NCBI GenBank assembly: GCA_023435545.1
Contig: JAEYRQ010000621.1
Span: 1-5,262 of the forward strand
Direction of reading: 5' to 3'
DNA length: 5,262 nt
Origin: Pseudomonadota bacterium
Lineage (GTDB): Bacteria > Pseudomonadota > Alphaproteobacteria > Rhizobiales > Tepidamorphaceae
Part shown: one piece after another, positions 1 to 5,262 of the stretch
How the letters are laid out: every line of letters begins with the position of its first letter
Position numbering within the stretch: position 1 is the first letter of the stretch
Program-made: the position numbers and the translations under genes
The notes under the pieces: generated by a model
Told to the model about the DNA's origin: nothing
What the model saw: only the letters and a program-made list of their open reading frames with translations
Database searches by the model: none

Positions 1-345
1 ATCGTCACCAGCATGATGGTGCTGCATGAGATGCCGCCCTCGCACATCAAGGGCGTGTTCAAGGAAGCCCACCGGCTGCTGAAGCCGGGCGGACTGTCGA
101 TCCATCTCGACTTCCTGGTGCGCGACGATCCGTTCAAGGAATACGTCCACTACGGCCATTCGCGGCGGAACAACGAGCCGTTCATGGTGCCGCTGAACAA
201 GATGGACATCGTTGCCGCGCACAGGGAGGCCGGCTTCGACGACGTCGAGATCGTCCCCTTCGAGGAGTTCGACGGATCGCTCTCGCCGGAGATGACCGCA
301 TGGCGGTTCCCGTGGACGATGATCATCGCCCGCAAGGCCGCATGA
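1..345 (+). CDS. SAM-dependent methyltransferase, class I (3' part only)
   Basis: This is the C-terminal 114 codons of a gene whose start lies before the window; the frame is open from base 1 and ends at TGA 343-345. The segment VLHEMP followed by RLLKPGG is the typical strand 4 / helix / post-motif region of Rossmann-fold SAM methyltransferases of the Methyltransf_11/25 type. It is followed by the usual C-terminal strands, ending in PWTMIIARK. The SAM-binding glycine motif (motif I) would be upstream and cannot be checked. The substrate is unknown; families with this signature methylate small molecules, quinones, lipids or proteins. The stop overlaps the start of the SDR gene by four bases, so the two are probably co-translated. 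An internal ATG at base 13 is not the true start, because the conserved core begins further upstream. The class call is firm; the specific role is not known. Confidence 0.85.
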   Translation: MVTSMMVLHEMPPSHIKGVFKEAHRLLKPGGLSIHLDFLVRDDPFKEYVHYGHSRRNNEPFMVPLNKMDIVAAHREAGFDDVEIVPFEEFDGSLSPEMTAWRFPWTMIIARKAA

Positions 346-1073
346 GCGCTCTCGTCGACATCGCCGGTCTGAAGCTCCTCGTCATGGGCGGCGGGGCCGG
401 GATCGGCCTGTCGGCGGTACGCCTGGCGATCGCGGCCGGCGCCGTGGTCGCGGTCACCACGATGCCGGGCGAGGCCGCCGAAGGTGTGGCATTCCACGCC
501 CACTGCGACGTGACCGATCCGGCGGCGGTCACCTCCGCAGTCGACGGCGCGGCCGCGGCGCTCGGCGGCATCGACGCGGCGATCGTGACGGCCGGGATCT
601 TCGACCATCGCGGCGTGGCGGAGACGAGCGATGCCGACTGGGCCCGCGTCATCGCCATCAACCTGACCGGCCCGTTCCATGTCGCCCGCGCGCTCGAGCC
701 GCATTTCCGCGCCGCCGGCTCGGGATCGCTGGTGCTGTTTTCGAGCCAGGTCGGGATTGTCGGCCATCGCCGAGCCACCGCCTACGCAGCCTCGAAAGGC
801 GGGGTGAACGGGCTGACGAGGACGCTGGCAATCGAGTTCGCGGAATTCGGTGCAAGGGTCAATGCCGTCGCGCCGGGACCGGTGGAGACCGGCATGACGG
901 CGGTCGCCCGTGCGGATCCGGAACGCCGGAGCAGGCTGCTGGAGGCGGTGCCGCTCGGCCGGTTCGGCAATCCCGACGAGATTGCCCGCGCGGCGCTATA
1001 TCTCGCCGCGCCGGCCTCGGCCTACATCACCGGCCATGTCCTCGTCATCGACGGCGGCGTGACCGCCATCTGA
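342..1073 (+). CDS. Short-chain dehydrogenase/reductase (SDR), FabG-like
   Basis: A 243-residue classical SDR, the usual length for the family, predicted to be a soluble NAD(P)-dependent oxidoreductase of an alcohol/ketone pair. Visible motifs are the cofactor loop GGGAGIG at residues 16-22, DV at 56-57, catalytic Asn107 in INLTGP, Ser134/Ser135, and the YxxxK pair Tyr148/Lys152 in YAASK. These are followed by NAVAPGPVET (174-183) and the C-terminal ITGHVLVIDGG. The normal NNAG motif reads VTAG (82-85). At the end of strand 2 the sequence is VTTMPG, with neither the Asp typical of NAD use nor an obvious Arg for NADP, so cofactor preference is unclear. The start at ATG 342 is chosen because it forms an ATGA overlap with the preceding stop and places the first beta strand normally; an in-frame ATG at 300 would add 14 residues lying inside the methyltransferase gene. 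A weak AAGG lies at 334-337. The family call is very secure; the substrate is unknown. Confidence 0.93.
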   Translation: MSALVDIAGLKLLVMGGGAGIGLSAVRLAIAAGAVVAVTTMPGEAAEGVAFHAHCDVTDPAAVTSAVDGAAAALGGIDAAIVTAGIFDHRGVAETSDADWARVIAINLTGPFHVARALEPHFRAAGSGSLVLFSSQVGIVGHRRATAYAASKGGVNGLTRTLAIEFAEFGARVNAVAPGPVETGMTAVARADPERRSRLLEAVPLGRFGNPDEIARAALYLAAPASAYITGHVLVIDGGVTAI

Positions 1074-1101
1074 GCCGGCATCCCCGACGCCGGATCGCTA
1101 C

Positions 1102-1110
1102 AGGAGGAGG
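1102..1110 (+). promoter_or_regulatory. Strong Shine-Dalgarno site for the first small paralogue
   Basis: AGGAGGAGG lies six bases before the ATG at 1117, an almost ideal ribosome binding site. This is the only junction in the window with a real intergenic gap (1074-1116), so this gene can start translation independently rather than by coupling to the SDR gene. No -35/-10 pair was recognised in the 43 bases. Confidence 0.85.
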
Positions 1111-1116
1111 TCCAGC

Positions 1117-1623
1117 ATGCGAGATCCCTATTACGTCCGGGAGGACGACAACCTAGACGACATGGCCGAGGTGCTGAAGCCTGCCCTCGGCTTCACCGAC
1201 GAGGACCTCAAGCGGCTCTCTCCCGAGGCCAAGAACCTGTTTTCGGGCAGGCGCCGGCTGGGGATCGACTGGCTGGACCGCTACGAGGTGGTGGTGACGG
1301 TCACGAAGAGCCCCGATGGATGCCGATGCGGCATCCGCGAGGGGCAGAAGATCGTCTTCGACATGCGCCACAAGGTGAAGCCGGAGCTGTCCGACGCGCC
1401 GCTGTGCATCCACCTGATGTCGCCGGTGCTGTCGATATTCTACATGACCTTCGACCGGGCCGCGGAGGGCCTGAACCCGCTGACCTGCATCTGGCGGTTC
1501 GTCGAATGCCCGCTGACCGGGGCCGACCACGGCGCCGATAAGGCGCTGGCCGAGGTGAGCTTGCGCCGCGTTGGCACGCACGAGCCGGTGACCAAGCGCA
1601 TGCTGGCGGAGGACTTCGCGTGA
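1117..1623 (+). CDS. Small conserved protein of unknown function, TIGR04076-like (paralogue A)
   Basis: A 168-residue soluble protein with no signal peptide or membrane segment. Residues 1-52 form a charged, probably helical N-terminal extension (LDDMAEVLKPALGF, then TDEDLKRLSPEAKNLF). From residue 56 a compact domain follows: YEVVVTVTK, a CxC pair (Cys69, Cys71), IREGQKIVFD (73-82), LC at 96-97, DRAAEGLNP (113-121), Cys124, Cys131 and TGADHG (134-139). This domain is homologous to the next gene product: residues 69-139 align without gaps to residues 24-94 there, with 26 of 71 identical by hand count, including Cys69, Cys97, Cys131 and the DHG motif. The layout (beta strands, 'EGQ-x-hydrophobic-x', then a cysteine-containing helix) recalls the uncharacterised TIGR04076 family; that link is from memory and moderate. 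The start is fixed by the strong ribosome site at 1102-1110. The stop overlaps the next gene as GTGA. The conserved cysteines and histidine could bind a metal or cofactor, but no function is known. Confidence 0.85.
   Translation: MRDPYYVREDDNLDDMAEVLKPALGFTDEDLKRLSPEAKNLFSGRRRLGIDWLDRYEVVVTVTKSPDGCRCGIREGQKIVFDMRHKVKPELSDAPLCIHLMSPVLSIFYMTFDRAAEGLNPLTCIWRFVECPLTGADHGADKALAEVSLRRVGTHEPVTKRMLAEDFA
1608..1613 (+). promoter_or_regulatory. Shine-Dalgarno site deciding the GTG start at 1620
   Basis: GGAGGA lies inside the 3' end of paralogue A, six bases before GTG 1620-1622. It supports GTG, rather than a later ATG, as the start of paralogue B, and fits with the GTGA stop/start overlap at 1620-1623. 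Confidence 0.75.
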
Positions 1624-1985
1624 CCATCCCCAACCGCCCGCCGATCTCCGACTGCGAGATCCATGCCGTCGTCACCCGCGCCTTCCACTGCGCCAACCAT
1701 ATCCGCGAGGGCGAGACCTTCGTCTTCGACATCGAGGGCCGCCTTCTGGCCGCGAAATCCTCCGCCAACCTGTGCCTCGGGATCGTCGCCAAGCTGCAGC
1801 CGGCATTGATGATGGCGCAGGACCGGATCGCGGAGGGGCTGCATCCGGTCAGTCCGAACTTCAACACCTTCGACTGCTTCGACACCGGGATCGACCACGG
1901 CGGCACCGGCAAGGTCTATGTCGAGATGCTGCTGGTCGATTCCCGCACCGGCGAGCGGGTGGAGCCCTGGCCTAAACCGGAATGA
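1620..1985 (+). CDS. Small conserved protein of unknown function, TIGR04076-like (paralogue B)
   Basis: A 121-residue soluble protein starting at GTG 1620, which overlaps the previous stop (GTGA) and is served by GGAGGA at 1608-1613. It is essentially the core domain of its upstream neighbour without the 45-residue N-terminal extension: CEIHAVVTR, Cys24, IREGETFVFD (28-37), LC at 51-52, DRIAEGLHP (68-76), Cys86 and TGIDHG (89-94), then a final strand KVYVEMLLVD. Cys24, Cys52, Cys86, Asp92, His93 and Gly94 are shared with paralogue A; Cys71 and Cys124 of A are not. No signal peptide or membrane segment is present. The tandem arrangement suggests gene duplication and a heterodimer or paired function. 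Its stop forms an ATGA overlap with the flavoenzyme gene, which points to a role linked to that enzyme. The link to the TIGR04076 family is a recollection of pattern and not verified. No function is assigned. Confidence 0.85.
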   Translation: MTIPNRPPISDCEIHAVVTRAFHCANHIREGETFVFDIEGRLLAAKSSANLCLGIVAKLQPALMMAQDRIAEGLHPVSPNFNTFDCFDTGIDHGGTGKVYVEMLLVDSRTGERVEPWPKPE

Positions 1986-3946
1986 CCGAGACGCGCTATC
2001 CGCTGGCGATGCGGCCCTTCGACCTCGCCGGGGTCGAGGTGAGGAACCGCATCTTTTTGCCGGCGCATACCACCAATTTCGGCCGCGACTTCCTGCCGAC
2101 CGACGAGCACGTCCACTATCTGGCCGAGCGCGCCAGGGCGGGCGTCGGTCTCGTCATCGTCGAGCCGCTGCGCGTCCACCGCACCTCGCTCGGCCGTTCC
2201 GGCGGGCTGTCTGGATCCGACCGGCGGGCGCTGCCGGGTCTGAGAGGGATTGTGGAGGCGGTGAAGGCCGAGGGCGCGCGGATCTTCGTGCAGATCACCC
2301 ATGCCGGGCGGCACGGGCCAAACGAGACCGATCGTCTGCCGGCCTGGGGGCCGTCGGCGGCGCCATGGATTCCCGGCGCGGAGATCCCGCACGCGATGAC
2401 GCCGGGCGAAATGGACGCGGTGCGCGAGGCATATGTCGAGACCGCTGAGCTTGCGATCGAGGCCGGCTTCGAGGGGATGGAGGTCCACATAGGTCACGGC
2501 CACCTGCTGCACCAGTTCCTGTCGCCCGCGGCCAACGTGCGCGACGACGACTGGGGCGGCAGCCCGGCAAACCGCCTTCGCTTCCCGCTGGAGGTGGTGG
2601 AAACCCTGCTGGATGCCATCGGCGGCCGCGTGCCGCTCGGCATCCGCGTCAGCGTCGACGACCTGATGCCCGACGGGCTCGGCCCCAAGGAGCAGCGCGA
2701 GATCATCGCCCGCTTCGCCGCCCTGCCGGGCATCGCCTTCGTCAATGCCTCCGTTGCGGCCTACCAGTGGCCGAGCATCGGCCACCACGTCGCCGACATG
2801 GCCCATCCCCCGCACCCGTTCCGCGATCTCACCGAGGCGCTGCGCCCGGTGATCGGCGACATGCCGCTCATGACCGCCAACCGCTACCGGACGCTGGCCG
2901 AGGTGGAGGAGACACTTCGGCGCGGGGTCATCGACATGGTCGGCATCAATCGCGCCCACATGGCCGACCCCGAGCTTCTGCCCAAGAGCCTGGCGGGGCG
3001 GGAGGCCGAGGTGAGGCCCTGCGTCGCCCACAATTACTGCATCGGCCAGGTCGGGGCGCACCGTCCGATCTCCTGCATGATGAACCCGCGTGTCGGCCGC
3101 GAGGCTGAGTGGCCGGAGGTCCCCACCGAACGGAAGGCGAAGCGCGTTCTGGTCATCGGCGCCGGCCCGGCCGGTCTCGAGGCCGCGAGGGTCGCTGCGC
3201 TCGCGGGTCACGAGGTGACGGTGTGGGAGCGCGAGGCGGCGCCGGGCGGACGGCTTACGCTCGCCGGCACAGGTACCGGGCGGGGCGACCTCCACCTGAT
3301 GCGCGACTGGCTCGCCGCCGCCGCGGGCGCGGCCGGCGCAAGGATCTACACCGGCGTGGCCGCGTCCGTCGGGAAGGTCGCCGCGTTCGGCGCCGATGCT
3401 GTCATCCTCGCCGCCGGCGCAGTGCATGCCGCCGGGCCGCTGCCGGGCGCTGTAGCGATCGACGTCCCCACGGCCCTCGCCAAGCCCCGCGACGACTGGC
3501 GGGGCCTGAGAGTCGCGGTCATCGACGAGGCCGGCTCCTGGGCGACGCTCTCGACAGCCGAGACGCTGGCCGGTGCCGGGGCATCCGTCGAGATCGTCGC
3601 GCTGCCGGGCACCGCGCTGTGGGCGGTGACGCTCTATAGCCGGATGACCGCGTTGGAGCGCCTTGCCCTCGCCGGCGTGAAGATCCGTACCGGCCATGCG
3701 CCGCTGTCCGCCGAAGCTGGCCGTCTCATCTGCCGGATAGCCCGAACCGGCGAGAGCGTCCGGCTCGGCCCCTTCGACCGGTTCGTCCACTCCGATCCGG
3801 GGATGGCCGCTACAGACCTGCAGACTGAACTGGAAGCGGGCGGCCTGCCGGTCCATCCGATCGGCGATGCGGTTGCGCCGCGCACGCTGTTCGAGGCGAT
3901 GCACGATGCCCATGCGATCGCCCGCGGCCTTGGAGGGACGTCATGA
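1982..3946 (+). CDS. FMN/FAD/Fe-S oxidoreductase, 2,4-dienoyl-CoA reductase / trimethylamine dehydrogenase class
   Basis: A 654-residue two-part flavoenzyme of normal length for this class. Residues 1 to about 345 form an Old Yellow Enzyme-type FMN barrel: RNRIFLPAH (21-29), QITHAGRHG (104-112), HIGHGHLLHQFLSP (169-182), DDWGGSPANR, and NRAHMADPEL near the end. The Fe-S segment is Cys347-x2-His350-x2-Cys353-x11-Cys365, so the second of the four usual cysteines is a histidine. An FAD/ADP-binding Rossmann motif GAGPAG follows at 393-398, with Glu416 and GGRL at 422-425. The second nucleotide-binding fold reads VIDEAGSW (513-520), lacking a GxGxxG motif. This resembles the degenerate domain of trimethylamine dehydrogenase-like enzymes more than the NADPH site of dienoyl-CoA reductase. 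Thr30 occupies the place of the cysteine that covalently holds FMN in trimethylamine dehydrogenase, so FMN is probably non-covalent. The active-site Tyr of GYL is His174. It may be an N-demethylase or amine dehydrogenase-like enzyme, or an enoate-type reductase; the substrate is unresolved. ATG 1982 overlaps the previous stop; no good ribosome site is evident, suggesting translational coupling. Confidence 0.92.
   Translation: MTETRYPLAMRPFDLAGVEVRNRIFLPAHTTNFGRDFLPTDEHVHYLAERARAGVGLVIVEPLRVHRTSLGRSGGLSGSDRRALPGLRGIVEAVKAEGARIFVQITHAGRHGPNETDRLPAWGPSAAPWIPGAEIPHAMTPGEMDAVREAYVETAELAIEAGFEGMEVHIGHGHLLHQFLSPAANVRDDDWGGSPANRLRFPLEVVETLLDAIGGRVPLGIRVSVDDLMPDGLGPKEQREIIARFAALPGIAFVNASVAAYQWPSIGHHVADMAHPPHPFRDLTEALRPVIGDMPLMTANRYRTLAEVEETLRRGVIDMVGINRAHMADPELLPKSLAGREAEVRPCVAHNYCIGQVGAHRPISCMMNPRVGREAEWPEVPTERKAKRVLVIGAGPAGLEAARVAALAGHEVTVWEREAAPGGRLTLAGTGTGRGDLHLMRDWLAAAAGAAGARIYTGVAASVGKVAAFGADAVILAAGAVHAAGPLPGAVAIDVPTALAKPRDDWRGLRVAVIDEAGSWATLSTAETLAGAGASVEIVALPGTALWAVTLYSRMTALERLALAGVKIRTGHAPLSAEAGRLICRIARTGESVRLGPFDRFVHSDPGMAATDLQTELEAGGLPVHPIGDAVAPRTLFEAMHDAHAIARGLGGTS
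3932..3937 (+). promoter_or_regulatory. Shine-Dalgarno site for the GMC oxidoreductase gene
   Basis: GGAGGG lies in the last codons of the flavoenzyme gene, five bases before ATG 3943. It supports that start, which overlaps the preceding stop codon as ATGA at 3943-3946. Confidence 0.75.
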
Positions 3947-5262
3947 GCGATCGCCACGACGCCGACGTGGTGGTGATCGGCACCGGCTCGGCCGGCTCGG
4001 TCGTCGCCGGCCGGCTCGCGTCGCAATCGGACCTGAAGGTAACCGTGCTGGAGGCGGGCGGGCGCGACTGGAACCCGATGTTTCGGGTACCGCTGATGAC
4101 CGGCATCCTGCTGCGCGGACGCTATGCCAACTGGTTCTACCGCACCGAGCCGGAGCCCGGCCTGAACGGGCGCGACCTGTTCTGGCCGCGCGGCAGGGTG
4201 ATCGGCGGCTCGTCCTCGATCAACGGCATGGTCTGGACCCGCGGCTTCCCGGAGGACTACGACGCCTGGGCGCAGATGGGCCTCAGCGACTGGACCTGGG
4301 AGAACGTGCTCTCGGCCTATCGTGGGATCGAGGGCCACTGGGCGGGCGAGACCCCGCATCACGGCGGCTCCGGACCGCAGCGGCTGTCCACCATTGCGAC
4401 GCTGAATCCCCTTTCGGAGGCGTTCCTCGAGGCCGCGCAGCAGGCGGGCCTGCCAATGACTGAGGATTTCAACGGCCCGTCGCAGTACGGCGCCGGGCGC
4501 TACGACTACACGATCCACCAGGGGCGGCGCCTCAGTTCGTCCCGCGCCTTCCTGACGCCCGAGGAGCACAGGCCGAACCTGACCGTGCTCACCAGCGCGC
4601 ATGCGACGCGGATCATCATCGAGAACGGCCGCGCCACCGGCGTCGAGATCCTGCGGGGGGGTAAGCGCGAGATCGTTCGAGCGGCGCAGGAGATCGTCCT
4701 TTCCTGCGGCACGGTGAACTCGCCGCAACTGCTCATGCTGTCGGGGGTCGGGCCGGCCGATCATCTGTCGCAGTACGGCATCGCGGTGGTCGCCGATCTG
4801 CCCGGCGTCGGGCAGAACCTGCAGGACCATCTGCTGGTGCGGGTCGAGTACGACTGCACCGAGCCGGTGACGCTGCACAACCTGCTACGCGCCGACCGGG
4901 CCGCGCTGGCGCTTGTCCGGGCGCTGGCTACTGGCACCGGCCCGGCCGCGCGCTTTCCCCTCGAAGTCGGTGCCTTCCTCAAGTCCGATCCGGCGCTCGA
5001 TCTGCCCGACCTGCAGGCGCATTTCCTTCCCGGGCGCTCCACTGCGGCCGTCAGGATGCCGTTCCGCTTGCGCGACAACGATCCCGGCCACGGATTCTTC
5101 GCCAACATCTACCAGATGCGCCCCCACAGCCGCGGCGAGATCCGCCTGAAGTCGTCCGCTCCGCAGGCCGCGCCTGCGATCCTCGGACGGTATCTGACCG
5201 CGCCGCGCGACATCGAGGTGCTGCGTGCGGGCGTGCGGGCGCTGCGCGAGATCTTCTCGCAG
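3943..5262 (+). CDS. GMC-family FAD-dependent alcohol/choline dehydrogenase (3' end missing)
   Basis: The frame is open without a stop for 440 codons from ATG 3943 to the window end; family members are usually about 530-560 residues, so roughly the last 100 are missing. Visible motifs are the FAD-binding VVVIGTGSAG with Gly13, Gly15 and Gly18, Glu37 in VLEAGG, GMC signature 1 at residues 84-107 (GRVIGGSSSINGM onward), GMC signature 2 at 256-270 (GTVNSPQLLMLSGVG), and PGVGQNLQDH at 287-296. These place it with choline dehydrogenase-like and alcohol dehydrogenase-like GMC enzymes, which oxidise primary alcohols using FAD. The catalytic C-terminal His and its His/Asn partner lie beyond the window, so activity cannot be confirmed. 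No signal peptide is seen at the N-terminus, which suggests a cytoplasmic enzyme. The gene overlaps the flavoenzyme gene by four bases and has its own ribosome site, so it belongs to the same operon. The product may be an aldehyde used by other genes of the pathway; the substrate is unknown. Confidence 0.93.
   Translation, partial: MSDRHDADVVVIGTGSAGSVVAGRLASQSDLKVTVLEAGGRDWNPMFRVPLMTGILLRGRYANWFYRTEPEPGLNGRDLFWPRGRVIGGSSSINGMVWTRGFPEDYDAWAQMGLSDWTWENVLSAYRGIEGHWAGETPHHGGSGPQRLSTIATLNPLSEAFLEAAQQAGLPMTEDFNGPSQYGAGRYDYTIHQGRRLSSSRAFLTPEEHRPNLTVLTSAHATRIIIENGRATGVEILRGGKREIVRAAQEIVLSCGTVNSPQLLMLSGVGPADHLSQYGIAVVADLPGVGQNLQDHLLVRVEYDCTEPVTLHNLLRADRAALALVRALATGTGPAARFPLEVGAFLKSDPALDLPDLQAHFLPGRSTAAVRMPFRLRDNDPGHGFFANIYQMRPHSRGEIRLKSSAPQAAPAILGRYLTAPRDIEVLRAGVRALREIFSQ

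Noticed and set aside
300..341. An upstream in-frame ATG at 300 for the SDR gene.
   Set aside because: It would add 14 residues overlapping the methyltransferase C-terminus before the normal SDR N-terminus. ATG 342 gives the ATGA overlap seen at other junctions here.
1075..1093. A small inverted repeat, CCGGC...GCCGG, after the SDR stop codon, considered as a terminator.
   Set aside because: The stem is only five base pairs with a nine-base loop and no following T run. Such pairs are common by chance at this GC content, and the genes on both sides appear to be in one operon.
3109..3639. A 176-codon plus-strand frame inside the flavoenzyme gene.
   Set aside because: It is an out-of-frame Arg/Gly-rich shadow of the FAD-domain coding sequence with no recognisable motif.
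1916..3913. A 665-codon open frame on the minus strand opposite the flavoenzyme gene.
   Set aside because: Its translation is rich in Arg, Gly, Asp and His, with no recognisable domain. It mirrors the GC-biased codons of the clearly real plus-strand gene, so it is an antisense shadow.
3634..4878. A 414-codon open frame on the minus strand opposite the end of the flavoenzyme gene and the GMC gene.
   Set aside because: It has low-complexity, Arg/Gly-rich composition and no motifs, and lies wholly opposite genes with well-conserved family signatures.
1..5262. Mobile elements, CRISPR repeats, tRNA/rRNA genes and riboswitches.
   Set aside because: I read for direct and inverted repeats, transposase motifs and RNA-like segments and found none. 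Nearly all bases are in coding sequence, and the longest gap is 43 bases.

Overview
The window is a single, tightly packed plus-strand gene cluster in very GC-rich DNA (roughly two thirds G+C by eye). Codon third positions are dominated by G and C. The sequence looks proteobacterial, most plausibly an alphaproteobacterium. That placement is inferred from composition and gene types; no marker gene is present. The window opens inside one gene and closes inside another, so the cluster extends both ways and its promoter and terminator are not visible.

Layout, all on +: (1) 1-345, the C-terminal end of a class I SAM-dependent methyltransferase; (2) 342-1073, a classical short-chain dehydrogenase/reductase; (3) 1117-1623 and (4) 1620-1985, two small proteins of unknown function that are homologous to each other and resemble the uncharacterised TIGR04076-type family; (5) 1982-3946, a 654-residue FMN/FAD oxidoreductase of the 2,4-dienoyl-CoA reductase / trimethylamine dehydrogenase class; (6) 3943-5262, a GMC-family FAD alcohol dehydrogenase, cut off by the window end. 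Four of the five gene junctions are 4-base ATGA or GTGA stop/start overlaps. The fifth is a 43-base gap carrying a very strong Shine-Dalgarno sequence. No RNA gene, insertion sequence, CRISPR array or long repeat was seen.

The set of enzymes (methyltransferase, SDR, flavin/Fe-S oxidoreductase with a degenerate NAD(P)H site, GMC dehydrogenase) suggests a catabolic or modification pathway for a small alcohol-, carbonyl- or methylamine-type compound. Its substrate cannot be read from the sequence. The two small paralogues sit immediately upstream of the flavoenzyme and are translationally coupled to it, so they may act on it, as a subunit, maturation factor or electron partner. The most unusual points are this paralogue pair and the flavoenzyme's altered Fe-S motif, in which the second cysteine ligand position is a histidine.
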